From NCBI RefSeq assembly GCF_003003255.1, contig NZ_PVTD01000013.1, forward strand, positions 57,887-121,886: a stretch of DNA of 64,000 nt, given 5' to 3'. Origin of the DNA: Aliiruegeria haliotis (GTDB lineage Bacteria > Pseudomonadota > Alphaproteobacteria > Rhodobacterales > Rhodobacteraceae). A program made the position numbers and the translations under genes. The notes beneath the pieces were generated by a model. It saw nothing but the letters and a program-made list of their open reading frames with translations. It had not been told where the DNA came from and made no database searches. Shown piece after piece: positions 33,601 to 41,583 of the stretch (the first letter of the stretch is position 1; each line of letters starts with the position of its first letter).

Positions 33601-34872
33601 GATGAGCTTGGCGGGCAGACGCAATTCTGAACTGGCCGCGCCAGAGGGCATGGGCGGCGCGACAGAGGCCATGGCGATACTTTCGACAAGCGGCGTTGGA
33701 TGCTCCTGCGCACCCGGGATCTCGATCCGCTGCGGACGGTAGCGCGCATAGATGTCCGAGACGGGCGTGTTGTCGCGCGGAGCCTCAAGACTTGTGAAGC
33801 TTAGCGGGATGGCAGCATTGGCGCGGGGTTTGGAGGCGGCGACTGTGGCAACTGGGCGCTTGCGCGTGACAGGTACTGGACCGACCGATCGCGCATGAGG
33901 GTTTGTCGCCGCCCGTTGGGCGGGGCGCTTCTCAGGCCGGCTTGCGGCCACGGCGTCGACAAAGGGAAGGGCTTCCTCCAGATCCTGAACCCTGGCGCGG
34001 ATCATCTCGCCGTCGTCCTGCACCTTGTTGAAGACCATGAGCTGGGTTTCGACAGAGGTGCCGAGCTTGCGGTAGACCTGCCCCGGCATCGTCAACGCCA
34101 GTCGCGGCGTCAGGAGGCCGCAGGCGCGGGACCAATGCGCGGCATCGCGTTCGGGTGTGAATCCCGGCGGCATGATCGCCACCAGCCGCCCGCCGGGTGC
34201 CAGACGCTTTGCAGCCGCAATGAGATGCTTGGCGGCGATGTGCTTGTCCCGGGAGCAGTCGACCGAGGAGGCGAAGGGCGGATTCATCACCACGACGTCG
34301 GGTAGAACCGGCGTCTGCAGCAGATCATCGATATGCTCGCCGTCATGGCCTGTGACCTCGCCGCCGAAAACCGCGCGCAGGAGGCGCTGGCGAAAGGGGT
34401 CGATCTCGTTGAGCAGAAGCGTGGCACCGGCCCGGGCGGCGAAAGCAGCCAGGGCACCGGTGCCAGCCGAGGGCTCCAGCACGGTCTCGCCCTTGCGGAT
34501 CGCTGCGGCCCGCACCGCCATGGTCGCGAATGCCAGCGGTGTGGAAAACTGCTGCAGCCGGATCTGCTGCTCGGAGCGGCGGGTTTCCGTCAGGAGCCGT
34601 GAGGCAAGCAGCCTTGCCGCGGCGATGTCACCTGCCGCGCCGTCGCCGCGCAGCAGCATTTGGACGGCAGCGGCCTGCATCAGGTCATAGGCCATGCGCC
34701 AGTCCCAGGCACCCCCGGCATCGCTGCCATGAAACGTCTCGCGCATGATGCGCGCCAGCGCTGAACTGCGCAGGGGTTGGTGGTGGATCTCTCTGCCGAT
34801 AAGCGCTAGCGCAGAGGCGAGATCGGCTTCGGAGATTGCGAGAGCCGGGTTGGCCGTTCTGGGTTTGGACAT
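30610..34872 (-). CDS. Methyltransferase-fold plus strawberry-notch helicase protein
   Basis: 1420 residues from ATG 34872 (AAAGGA upstream). Residues about 110-300 are a Rossmann methyltransferase fold, with motif I 'VLEPSAGTGAL' (131-141) and motif IV 'VVMNPPFASS' (195-202), the NPPF form of amino-methyltransferases. From about 450 there is a strawberry-notch-like SF2 ATPase: 'GDGTGCGKGRECAGLILAGWL' as Walker A and 'LAFDEAHAMQN' as the DEAH box. A C-terminal helicase half has 'IFSDAGGTGRSYHAAQTAKNQKRR' and 'GLGRTHRSAQ'. It is a hallmark gene of alphaproteobacterial plasmids. Its role is unproven; DNA modification or anti-defence during transfer is possible. Confidence 0.9.
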   Translation of the reverse strand: MSKPRTANPALAISEADLASALALIGREIHHQPLRSSALARIMRETFHGSDAGGAWDWRMAYDLMQAAAVQMLLRGDGAAGDIAAARLLASRLLTETRRSEQQIRLQQFSTPLAFATMAVRAAAIRKGETVLEPSAGTGALAAFAARAGATLLLNEIDPFRQRLLRAVFGGEVTGHDGEHIDDLLQTPVLPDVVVMNPPFASSVDCSRDKHIAAKHLIAAAKRLAPGGRLVAIMPPGFTPERDAAHWSRACGLLTPRLALTMPGQVYRKLGTSVETQLMVFNKVQDDGEMIRARVQDLEEALPFVDAVAASRPEKRPAQRAATNPHARSVGPVPVTRKRPVATVAASKPRANAAIPLSFTSLEAPRDNTPVSDIYARYRPQRIEIPGAQEHPTPLVESIAMASVAPPMPSGAASSELRLPAKLIEEGHLSEAQLETIIMAHDAHGRDLPGRFTIDDDQTKLTRADDNPDARAYRLGYFLGDGTGCGKGRECAGLILAGWLAGRRKAVWVSKSATLIEDAIRDWTDLGGSPADIQPLSKWKPDQPIPMGDGILFVTYATLRSAGKCGTSRLSQVLDWMGAGFDGVLAFDEAHAMQNAAGSEQGRGGKPSQQGLAGLRLQLAAPRARVFYISATGATSVHNLAYAARLGLWGQGPEYPFPSRESFVSAMEAGGVAAMEVVARDLKTLGLYTARALSFDGVEYDVLEHALTPAQIEIYDAYAGAFRTIHHNLEAALTATGVNDASGETNASAARASAKSRFESTKQRFFNHLLMGMKAPTIIGAIEDDLAAGNACVIQVVSTGESLLKRRLETMDLEDELVEGALTPRDYVLGYLEQAFPTHAQKLVEIDGNMVAEPLRDETGALVVSREALALRDAAMMELMTLAPIPSALDQILWAFGDEAVAEVTGRSIRPLKAADGHLFIEKRSPSSNSSETQAFMDGEKNILIFSDAGGTGRSYHAAQTAKNQKRRRHYLLEPGWRADAAIQGLGRTHRSAQVSAPFFRVCTSDVHGEKRFTSTIAKRLDQLGALTKGQRETGSQGMFREEDNLESPIARAALRGYFADLAAGRAEAMSYESFTDWTALRLIDKDGVLLEELPPIQRFLNRVLALPIHMQNALFGEFMRRIADQTERARAAGTLDLGVETLRGEKIEQVSTEDLWTCPKSGAVTRIIGLEVTDPVHVLGAEEAISRNPDKLPMVNRASGRAALISARPMQMYDEDIVTLMRKAVRPNGSSYLEETRFESSAWEDIGRPEFAGIWDAEAASLPKTTTTKLYLLTGLLLPIWKDIPTTNERIYRVTPDGATAMIGRTLSEEGAAALRARFLVSNPQTPQEILNVALGTTAPVDLGRGLTLTRRRVAGEMRLELGGADKGMMDGLKALGCFTEIIAFQLRVFLPHGDGIDAGSILARIVGQGAARAAEQAA

Positions 34873-34911
34873 GGGGATTTTCCTTTGGATCAGGGTCTGA
34901 GTTCCAAAGGA

Positions 34912-34939
34912 CAAAAAGCCCGCTCTACACTTTTTGGGG
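34912..34939 (-). promoter_or_regulatory. Backbone upstream motif, copy C
   Basis: On the reverse strand CCCCAAAAAGTGTAGAGCGG followed by GCTTTTTG. It is the most divergent copy but keeps the AAAAGT and GGGCTTTTT blocks. It lies 40-67 bases before the helicase start. Confidence 0.45.
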
Positions 34940-35141
34940 TTTCCGCCGAAAGCTATGACGGAGGTTGGGCAACGAGAGTGAGTGCAGAATTTCAGATCAC
35001 GAGCGCGACCCGCCCTTGTCGGAATCAAAGGCTAAGTCACGCAGCCGATCGGCAAACAATTTTTTGACAGAAGAAGCGGCGGCAACCCACCAAAACACCC
35101 CGAAACGCACGAAGGTACCAGGTAAGAACAGAACGCACTGT

Positions 35142-35276
35142 TCAAGACTGTTGGCGGCGCTTCTCATCAATCACCGCCTGCACAAGGTTCATCACGTTGG
35201 AATGCGGTGTCGCGGCCTGCTGGTCATTCAGTGCCTCCTTCACCTTGGACCGAAACCAGGCATCATGGGACGTCAT
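35142..35276 (-). CDS. Orphan ParD/RelB-like antitoxin (44 aa)
   Basis: Reads MTSHDAWFRSKVKEALNDQQ, then 'PHSNVMNLVQAVIDEKRRQQS'. The 'AWFRxKVxEALxD..x.xPHxxVM' pattern is that of short plasmid-stability antitoxins normally followed by a ParE/RelE toxin. No toxin frame follows downstream; the next 270 bases hold only the helicase upstream region. It starts one base after the stop of a short upstream frame. It is either an orphan antitoxin or a remnant of a lost pair. Confidence 0.55.
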   Translation of the reverse strand: MTSHDAWFRSKVKEALNDQQAATPHSNVMNLVQAVIDEKRRQQS

Positions 35277-35277
35277 C

Positions 35278-35460
35278 TCACCGGTCACGGCGATGGTCCT
35301 CGAGGCGCCTATCCAGAAGCTCGCCTAGGTCTCTCGGCATAGCTGCAACGCTCAGAGCGACCCGAGATCGGCGGTAGGGAGAATGGACCTTGGACAGATT
35401 GACTTTGTCGCAAGCCTGTTTGCGGTCTGAAGGCTGTTTCAACTCGGATTCCCCGTTCAC
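35278..35460 (-). CDS. Doubtful small frame before the antitoxin-like gene
   Basis: 60 residues from a GTG with no clear RBS; polar and Arg-rich ('YRRSRVALSVAAMPRDLGELLDRRLEDHRRDR'). It is listed only because its stop adjoins the antitoxin-like start. It may instead be noncoding. The rest of the 35277-35677 stretch shows nothing else. Confidence 0.2.
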   Translation of the reverse strand: MNGESELKQPSDRKQACDKVNLSKVHSPYRRSRVALSVAAMPRDLGELLDRRLEDHRRDR

Positions 35461-35677
35461 GCGATGATCGAACGTTACAGCAAAACTTCCCGGACGATAA
35501 GACTCTTGAGATCTCTACATTATGGGGATGACCAAAACATCTGCGCACAGACGCCCCTTCACACCATTGCCGACGTTGGGGCGGGATGCCGCGAAGGTCT
35601 CAAACGAGCCCAGACTCACCGATGCTGCGGGGCGCGCGAATGTCGGCTTTCGTCCGGCGCGTCGCACCATGATGGAG

Positions 35678-36529
35678 TTAGTCAGCTTCCACCAAGTCAC
35701 TCCGGGCATCGCGGATGATCATCCACGACGAATGCAGGAAAAGCCCCGCGATCGCGAACGCGACGATCAGGTCGGGCCATGCACTGCCAAGCCACGCGAC
35801 CAGCCCGGCGGCGATGACCACGGCGAGGTTGCCGATGGCGTCGTTGCGAGAGAACAGCCAGACGGCTCGCATATTGGCATCACCCTTGCGGTGCTTTAGC
35901 AGCGGCAGCACCGCGAGGATGTTTACGATCAGCGCACCTACCGCGAAGGCTCCCATCAACCCGGCTTCTGGCGTGGTCTGGTTGAGGACACGCCAGAGCG
36001 TGCTGCCGACAACGCCAAGGCCCAGAAGGCCCAGAAACACGCCTTGGATCATCGCCGACCGCGCCCGCCATGTCAGGCTCCAGCCGATGGCGAGCAGGCC
36101 CAGAAACGTGATCGCACCATCGCCCAGAAAATCGAGCGCGTCTGCCTTCAGCGCCTGCGAACCGGACAGGAACCCGCCGAACATTTCGACCACGCCGTAT
36201 CCGAGATTGAGCGCGACCACGATCCAGAGCGCGCGGCGATAGCTCGGGTCCTTGTAGGCCGGATCGGACGATGTATCGCCGTCCTCGATCTTCTCGAAAC
36301 CGTAGCCGGTCGCGTCGAGCGCGGGCCGCACTTTCGGCAGATCGCCGTCCGCGATCCGCAATGTCATGATGTGGGTGGCGGCGGACACTTTCACGTCGCC
36401 TTCGGCCACGCCCGCAGACCGGGCCGCGCGCTCGATCTCGGCGGCATCTTTCGCGCAGTCCATGCCTTGCACCCGCATTCGGATCGGGGAGGAGGCTGTC
36501 GCCAACTTGCTGTTATCGGGCTGGCTCAT
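35678..36529 (-). CDS. CDF-family cation efflux protein with N-terminal HMA domain
   Basis: 283 residues. Residues 15-80 form a heavy-metal-associated domain with 'VQGMDCAKDAAEIE', in which the usual CxxC is reduced to one Cys followed by Lys-Asp. After a linker come six membrane helices of a CDF transporter: 'NLGYGVVEMFGGFLSGSQALKADALDFLGDGAI' with the metal-site Asp pair in TM2, and 'RAVWLFSRNDAIGNLAVVIAAGLVAW' with the second pair in TM5. It exports Zn, Cd or Co type ions. It is divergent from an ArsR regulator. There is no long His-rich loop. Confidence 0.88.
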   Translation of the reverse strand: MSQPDNSKLATASSPIRMRVQGMDCAKDAAEIERAARSAGVAEGDVKVSAATHIMTLRIADGDLPKVRPALDATGYGFEKIEDGDTSSDPAYKDPSYRRALWIVVALNLGYGVVEMFGGFLSGSQALKADALDFLGDGAITFLGLLAIGWSLTWRARSAMIQGVFLGLLGLGVVGSTLWRVLNQTTPEAGLMGAFAVGALIVNILAVLPLLKHRKGDANMRAVWLFSRNDAIGNLAVVIAAGLVAWLGSAWPDLIVAFAIAGLFLHSSWMIIRDARSDLVEAD

Positions 36530-36575
36530 GTGCGATCCTTTTTGTGGTGGCGGGCGAAAAGGTACGCTGCTAACG

Positions 36576-36593
36576 TATCAGTGGATAATGATA
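36576..36593. promoter_or_regulatory. Inverted repeat TATCA-N8-TGATA, likely ArsR operator
   Basis: TATCA at 36576-36580 and TGATA at 36589-36593, eight bases apart, lie between the divergent CDF and ArsR genes and touch the ArsR start codon. The position fits an autoregulated metal-responsive operator. Confidence 0.5.
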
Positions 36594-36943
36594 TGACAGC
36601 GCAAAACATTCAAGACGATCTTTCGGCACCCGATACACTGGAACTGCGGGCAAAGCTCTTCCGGGGCCTAAGCGATCCCAGCCGTCTGATGATCCTCGAT
36701 GCGCTGGTGTCGGACGAACGCAACGTGCAGGAAATCGTCGGGCATACGGGTTTGGGTCAGCCCAACGTCTCGAACCATCTGCGCTGTCTGCTGGAATGCG
36801 GGCTGGTCAGTCGCCGCAGCAAAGGCCGCTTCGTTCGGTATCGTCTGGCGGACAGGCGGGTCGCCGATCTCATCCGTGATGCAGATCAGCTACTTGCCTC
36901 GACAGCCAACGGAGTTGATGCCTGCCAAAGCTATACGGACTAA
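36593..36943 (+). CDS. ArsR/SmtB-family metal-responsive repressor
   Basis: 116 residues from ATG 36593. Winged-helix pattern 'LRAKLFRGLSDPSRLMILDALVSDERNVQEIVGHTGLGQPNVSNHLRCLLECGLVSRRSKGRFVRYRLAD' with the HTH at about 50-72. A Cys lies in the recognition-helix region ('RCLLECG') and one near the C-terminus ('DACQSYTD'), a CmtR-like arrangement of metal ligands. It most likely senses Cd, Pb or Zn and controls the divergent CDF exporter. Confidence 0.9.
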   Translation: MTAQNIQDDLSAPDTLELRAKLFRGLSDPSRLMILDALVSDERNVQEIVGHTGLGQPNVSNHLRCLLECGLVSRRSKGRFVRYRLADRRVADLIRDADQLLASTANGVDACQSYTD

Positions 36944-37231
36944 CCGGCGCGACCTGCTGCAATGTCCTATCGGTGCGCCAAACCTGAAGCAGCCATCTGC
37001 GCATCCGCAGCGAATGCACCCTTTGTCCGCATCTTACCAGTTCGCACACGATGCAGCGAACGGCAGGTGTACGGATAGGGAGGGACTTCTGAGAATTTCA
37101 TCGTACCAGCCATATGACACACCAATGTCGCCTATTTCACTTGGCCCAAGTATGACGGCGATTGAAACGCATAATGCCCACTCACTGGCAGCCTTAGCGT
37201 GGGATTCCGCCCCTCTGGCATTCGACCCCAC

Positions 37232-37750
37232 TTACCGATCGGGCGCCGCTTCAAGAGACGTCTCGAACCGCTTGTCCGCCGCCGCAGATTCTTTCAAGAG
37301 CGCGTCGAAATTGTCAGGTGGGTTGCCATCTTCCAGCATCCCTTTGAACGTCGCATAGGCATCCGTCTTGCTGCCATAGGCGCGCAGGGTCTTGTCGTCG
37401 TTCACCCATGCCACCACGATGACCTTCGCATCGCTGTTGAACCGGTAGAACAGCCGATACTGCTGGAAGAATTTCGCCCGGAACCAGTGCTTGCGGTGAT
37501 CGCCGAGTGTGCCGCCTTGCCGGAAGGCGGCGGCACCCGGATCTGCAGGTATGGCCTCGGTGACCAGCTTGAAGATGGCGGCCAGCCGTTTCGTCGGGTT
37601 TTTCTTGTGCCAGGTCTTGGGATCGCGAGCCTTACGCGCCTCTACCTCCTCGACCAGCCCTTCGAGCTGGTCCAGAAAGAGTGGGTGCGCATAAATCGAC
37701 CATCCATTCACGACAAGGGGCGCTTGGGCGGGCACGCTATCGCCGCTCAT
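37232..37750 (-). CDS. yhaV: YhaV-type toxin
   Basis: 172 residues of the YhaV family (RelE-like ribosome-linked RNase): 'LVVNGWSIYAHPLFLDQLEGLVEEVEARKARDP', 'KRLAAIFKLVTEAIPADPGAAAFRQGGTLGDHRKHWFRAKFFQQYRLFYRF' and 'VIVVAWVNDDKTLRAYGSKTDAYATFKGML'. The length is about that of E. coli YhaV (154) plus a C-terminal extension. It overlaps the upstream prlF gene by four bases. Confidence 0.93.
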   Translation of the reverse strand: MSGDSVPAQAPLVVNGWSIYAHPLFLDQLEGLVEEVEARKARDPKTWHKKNPTKRLAAIFKLVTEAIPADPGAAAFRQGGTLGDHRKHWFRAKFFQQYRLFYRFNSDAKVIVVAWVNDDKTLRAYGSKTDAYATFKGMLEDGNPPDNFDALLKESAAADKRFETSLEAAPDR

Positions 37751-38073
37751 TCATCCTCGAGCGATAGCGGCGCATCGAGATCGACATCAACGTCTCCGAC
37801 CAGTGCTGCAAGACGGTCATGCAAAGCCCCATCGAAAGCCCGAATGCGGTCCGGATGCGCCTTGATATCGGCCTCGACAAAATCGAGAAAGGCTCCGAGC
37901 ACGGGATCTTCCTCGTCGCTGCGCACGGGCTCGATATAGACCCTGCCACTCGGCTCGGTGCAGTAACGAATCTGGTCGCCCTTGCCCAGCTTGAGCTGTT
38001 TGCGCACACCCGCCGGCACGGTCGTCTGATACCGATCCGTGAGTTTCGAGACATCTTGTGCGAGGGCTGTCAT
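37747..38073 (-). CDS. prlF: PrlF-type AbrB-fold antitoxin
   Basis: 108 residues. 'KLTDRYQTTVPAGVRKQLKLGKGDQIRYCTEPSGRVYIEPV' is the swapped-hairpin AbrB/SpoVT DNA-binding fold, followed by 'DPVLGAFLDFVEADIKAHPDRIRAFD', the PrlF partner-binding part. It neutralises YhaV and represses the operon. It lies first in the pair, under a strong promoter with two palindromes (38111-38145). Confidence 0.93.
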   Translation of the reverse strand: MTALAQDVSKLTDRYQTTVPAGVRKQLKLGKGDQIRYCTEPSGRVYIEPVRSDEEDPVLGAFLDFVEADIKAHPDRIRAFDGALHDRLAALVGDVDVDLDAPLSLEDE

Positions 38074-38110
38074 GGCAGTCTCCTGAAGAAAAGGGGCTTT
38101 GCTGCCCGCG

Positions 38111-38145
38111 ATAGGTAATGCATTTGCATTGCCTTGTCAAGACAA
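38111..38145 (-). promoter_or_regulatory. prlF-yhaV promoter with overlapping operators
   Basis: On the reverse strand a consensus -35 TTGACA (38139-38134) and -10 TACCTA (38116-38111) are spaced 17 bases. AATGCA-TT-TGCATT (38116-38129) fills the spacer. CTTGTC-AA-GACAAG (38132-38145) covers the -35. This is the layout expected for PrlF autorepression. Confidence 0.65.
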
Positions 38146-38197
38146 GCCGCAGCATCTGCTGTCGCCGGGCAGGTCGATGAACCGTCCGGCGCAGGAC

Positions 38198-38851
38198 CTA
38201 ATTTCGCCCCGCCAGGAACTCCGCCAGCACCGGGCTAGCCGCACCTTTCGTGGAGCTGAGCAGCTCCGAGCCCGCAAGCGAGGCCTTCGACAGGCGTACG
38301 AGCCCACCAGTTTCCTCGATGCGGTAGCAGCGGCGCTTTTGCCGCCCACGCCTGTAGTGGGTCGCGGTGACAATCTGGCAGGTACTGCCATCGGTGAGCG
38401 TCACAGGGGTGGCGAGCTTGATCTTGTCGCCTTCCTCGTAGTCCGGGATCGCAGCCCAGTCCTGGCAGCGCTGGCGCCAGGCATGAGCATAGCTGTCTGG
38501 GTCTTTCAGCTCGGACAGCAGGGCCAATAGGCTCAGTGGCGCGCGGGATTCGACCGGTCCCGCGCTTTCCTCCATGTCCTTGTAGCCCCAGCAGCCGTCA
38601 TCATATCGGGTAAGGAATACGGCGGCGAAAGTGATGGAGCCATCCGCATCGGTGACATAGGTCGTGTCTTCGACAGGGGTGCCGTCGATATTTGTGACCT
38701 TTGCCGCCGCGTACCAAGTCGAACCCACCTTGCAGGCTTTGACCAGTTCCGTCTTGCGCCTTTCGCCCTCGAAGGTGCACAGCCGAGCAATCTCCGCTTT
38801 CTCATCCGCGTAGGTCTGGACGCGGCCGTCGGTGTAGAAGAGCCAACCCAT
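38198..38851 (-). CDS. DUF6927 protein
   Basis: 217 residues from ATG 38851, which overlaps the stop of the preceding gene (TGATG). It starts 'MGWLFYTDGRVQTYADEKAEIARLCTFEG', the DUF6927 N-terminus. 'STWYAAAKV', 'TFAAVFLTRYDDGCWGYKDMEESAGP' and 'ARAWRQRCQDW'-like blocks follow. It is a plasmid-backbone protein of unknown role, coupled to the 197-aa gene upstream. Confidence 0.82.
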   Translation of the reverse strand: MGWLFYTDGRVQTYADEKAEIARLCTFEGERRKTELVKACKVGSTWYAAAKVTNIDGTPVEDTTYVTDADGSITFAAVFLTRYDDGCWGYKDMEESAGPVESRAPLSLLALLSELKDPDSYAHAWRQRCQDWAAIPDYEEGDKIKLATPVTLTDGSTCQIVTATHYRRGRQKRRCYRIEETGGLVRLSKASLAGSELLSSTKGAASPVLAEFLAGRN

Positions 38852-39444
38852 CACGCCGCCCTCCGGTCATCGATTTCCATCAGCGCATCGAGCGGCACGC
38901 GGTAGGGCTGCATGGCGTCAAAATCCTCGCAATTGCCACAGTTCTGCACGATCGCAAAGGTGTCGCAGGCATCCTTGAGGATGACCCTGAAGGTGCCACC
39001 GAGGCCCGAGGGCACTTCGTAGGTCCCGCCGATGAGATAGTCCGAGGCCCGGCGCACGAAGACGCGGATGCTGTGGCCATCGGTGGCGAGCCGGATGGCC
39101 CCTCGCCCCCGGTCGATGAGCACCTGCACGTCATCCAGGATGTCGGTGTAAAACTGGCCGGTCAGATCGCGAAACGCCATGCGGCGCTGCGCCATCCAGT
39201 CGGTGTCCCGAAACGGGTTCATGCCGTCGGCGAAGGCGAAGGAGGGATCGGCCTGCTCGGTGGTAACGATACGGGTGGTCGTGCCATCGATGCCGTTTGA
39301 GCGCAGATGCACACCATTGCCGACGATGAGGATCAGGGCCGGCCTGTCCACGGGCCCGTTCCAGTTGGGCAGGAAGGTCTTGCAGGCACGCGCATGTGCG
39401 ATTTGCGCCGCAACAGCGGAGGCAGAGAACTTGAGAATAGCCAT
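38851..39444 (-). CDS. Conserved plasmid protein of unknown function
   Basis: 197 residues from ATG 39444. 'MAILKFSASAVAAQIAHARACKTFLPNWNGPVDRPALILIVGNGVHLRSNGIDG' and 'FYTDILDDVQVLIDRGRGAIRLATDGHSIRVFVRR' are the most structured parts. A 'CGNCEDF' near the C-terminus could bind metal. I do not recognise a named family. It lies between the 660-aa ParB-like gene and the DUF6927 gene, all leftward and probably co-transcribed. Confidence 0.65.
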   Translation of the reverse strand: MAILKFSASAVAAQIAHARACKTFLPNWNGPVDRPALILIVGNGVHLRSNGIDGTTTRIVTTEQADPSFAFADGMNPFRDTDWMAQRRMAFRDLTGQFYTDILDDVQVLIDRGRGAIRLATDGHSIRVFVRRASDYLIGGTYEVPSGLGGTFRVILKDACDTFAIVQNCGNCEDFDAMQPYRVPLDALMEIDDRRAA

Positions 39445-39520
39445 GGGGATGTCTTTCTGTTCGGTTTGGAAGGGTCGACCCGCGCGGGCGGCATGGTCCA
39501 CGCGCGGGTCGCGTGAGGAC

Positions 39521-41503
39521 TCAGGCCGCTTGCGCGATGTCGCCGTCAGGCTCCGGGGTTTCCGCCGCGGGCTCCGCCTCATCACAGGCGACACCGGCTG
39601 TCTGCATCATGGGCGGGCACCAGGCGGCCACGGCAGCGCGCTGCGCGTCCGTGAGCGTGGCGAAGGGCTCGGCGAAGAGCTTGTCACAAAAGGCGACGAT
39701 CTCCTTCTTGCTCGACGAGGCCAGCGTCACCGCCTCCTGGGCGAGACCCAGATCCTCGCCGAGGATCTTCAGGAGCCAGGCCTTCTTGAAGCGGTTGAAG
39801 AGGGCCGCATTCGGCGTCCAGTGGGCGCGAATGTCGGGCATGATCTCGATCTCGAATGCATGCATCAGGCTGTCGCGCTGGCGGTCCCGCGTGAAGCAGG
39901 ATTGCGTCGTGCTGGCGGTCGCATAGGCCACGAGCTTGGCCTTCTCGCCGGCGTCCAGCGCGCGAAACGCCGCGAACTGTTCGGCAGGGGAACGGGTGTC
40001 ATCGAGCCAGGAGAGGTCCAGCGCATCATGCGCCGCCGCCACCTGCTCAAGCGAGGTCTCGTCGATCTCGTCCATCTTGGCATGGCTGCGGTATTCCTTG
40101 CGGGCATCGATCTTGATCGCCTGCGTGACACTCATGCCGCTGGCCAGAACATCACTGACCAGCTTGAAGAGCGTCAGATCGAGCGTAGCTTCCGGATGCA
40201 GCGCCATCGCGGCCCCAAGCGCCATGGCTCGCTCGGTCTTGAGGTCCTCAGCCAGTGAGGCCGGGTAGGTGATTTCGCCGGCGTCTGGGGCCTCCTCCCC
40301 GGTCGGGCTAGCCGAGGAGCCGCGCGCGCCCTCCTTTTTGACGGTGTCTTCCGGGCGGACGAGGCCAACATGGAGGGTCACCTGCCCGCCCGACCAGGAC
40401 GCGATTACCCCAGACCGCGCGAGGTCCTCGGCGCTGTAGGCCTCCTGCAGGTCGCGGGCTTCCTCTTCCAAGGCGTCCACGCGCTCGTAAAGCGCGTTGT
40501 AGGCACCGTCCTCGAGCCCCTCATCCTCCATCTCGAGCTGCAGTTTCTCAAGCTCGGCGGTGATCTCATCGATGCGCTTTTGCGCAGCCTCATCAGGCTC
40601 GATCGGGCCGGGATAAACGCGGCCGTAGTCGGCCATGGTCGCGTAGTCATAGCGCACCATCGCATCGGCCCAGCCAAAGCCCAGCTTTATGCGGGCCTCT
40701 TCGGCGGCGGCACCGAGCTTCTCGAGCAGGATGGTCTCGACCAGTGCTGCATCCTCAAGCACGGAATGCTCTTCCAGAAGGTCAGCCGCGACAGCACCGC
40801 CCCGCGCCTCGTAGTCCGCGCGCACAAAGGCCCCAATATCATCGCTGACCTGCACGCCGCGGGATTTGAGGGCCTGACGGACGGTGTAGGCCTGCAGATA
40901 ACCGCCGTCCTTAGTGAGAGCCTCGAAGACCTCGCGCTGCGCCTCCTGGCTCGGATGCTCGGCGAAGGCCTTCATCGCGTCGAGCGTGATCACCTTGCCC
41001 CGGGCCGCGGCGCGGATGTCGGGGTGGATCAGGCCATAGCGCAAGCGGCCTTTCACGGCGGCGACGGTCGTGCCGAATGTCTTCGCGATGGTCTCGGGCG
41101 TCTGGCCGTCGACCTCCATCATCCGCGCGAAAGCCTCGAACTCGTCAATGGCGTTCATCGGCGCCTGGGTAATGTTCTCGGCGAGCGACAGCGCCGTGGT
41201 GACGTCGCACTCCTCAGGGACAAGGCGACAGTCGACCTTGGTTTTCGCAGTGAACCCCTTGGTGGCCTTGTCGGCGATCAGCTCCTTCAGCGCGGCATGG
41301 CGCCGGCCACCGGCGAGGACAGCGTATTTGCCGTCAAGCTTCTGGACCAGGAGCGGCTGGAGCAGGCCCAGCACAGCGATGCTGGCCTTCAGATACGCGA
41401 TGTTCTCGGGGTCATAAGTTTCCGGCGCGTTGCTGCGCACGTTGGCTGGATGCGGGACCAGATCGCCGATGGCGACGGTGAGAGGGGCAAAGCTTGCGGT
41501 CAT
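39521..41503 (-). CDS. Large ParB/Spo0J-like nuclease-domain protein
   Basis: 660 residues. The N-terminal 190 are a ParB core: 'LTVAIGDLVPHPANVRS', 'LLQPLLVQKLDGKYAVLAGGRRHAALKEL' (GGRRHAA box), 'ALSLAENITQAPMNAIDEFEAFARMM' and the HTH 'ETIAKTFGTTVAAVKGRLRYGLI'. The remainder is long, with an acidic coiled-coil (about 315-365) and an all-helical C-terminus. This is not the partition protein of the replicon (that is RepB); such proteins are standard in alphaproteobacterial plasmid backbones next to ArdC and the helicase. The role is unknown. Confidence 0.85.
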   Translation of the reverse strand: MTASFAPLTVAIGDLVPHPANVRSNAPETYDPENIAYLKASIAVLGLLQPLLVQKLDGKYAVLAGGRRHAALKELIADKATKGFTAKTKVDCRLVPEECDVTTALSLAENITQAPMNAIDEFEAFARMMEVDGQTPETIAKTFGTTVAAVKGRLRYGLIHPDIRAAARGKVITLDAMKAFAEHPSQEAQREVFEALTKDGGYLQAYTVRQALKSRGVQVSDDIGAFVRADYEARGGAVAADLLEEHSVLEDAALVETILLEKLGAAAEEARIKLGFGWADAMVRYDYATMADYGRVYPGPIEPDEAAQKRIDEITAELEKLQLEMEDEGLEDGAYNALYERVDALEEEARDLQEAYSAEDLARSGVIASWSGGQVTLHVGLVRPEDTVKKEGARGSSASPTGEEAPDAGEITYPASLAEDLKTERAMALGAAMALHPEATLDLTLFKLVSDVLASGMSVTQAIKIDARKEYRSHAKMDEIDETSLEQVAAAHDALDLSWLDDTRSPAEQFAAFRALDAGEKAKLVAYATASTTQSCFTRDRQRDSLMHAFEIEIMPDIRAHWTPNAALFNRFKKAWLLKILGEDLGLAQEAVTLASSSKKEIVAFCDKLFAEPFATLTDAQRAAVAAWCPPMMQTAGVACDEAEPAAETPEPDGDIAQAA

Positions 41504-41583
41504 GGGATATCCTTCCAGGTGGGTGAGATGCGGCCCGCGCGCTCACGCGCGTGACCAATCCCCGGCTTCAGGGATCACCAAGA

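Noticed and set aside
36044..36592. Open frame extending the ArsR gene upstream by about 180 codons
   Set aside because: It is antisense to the CDF gene; the ArsR fold starts cleanly at ATG 36593.
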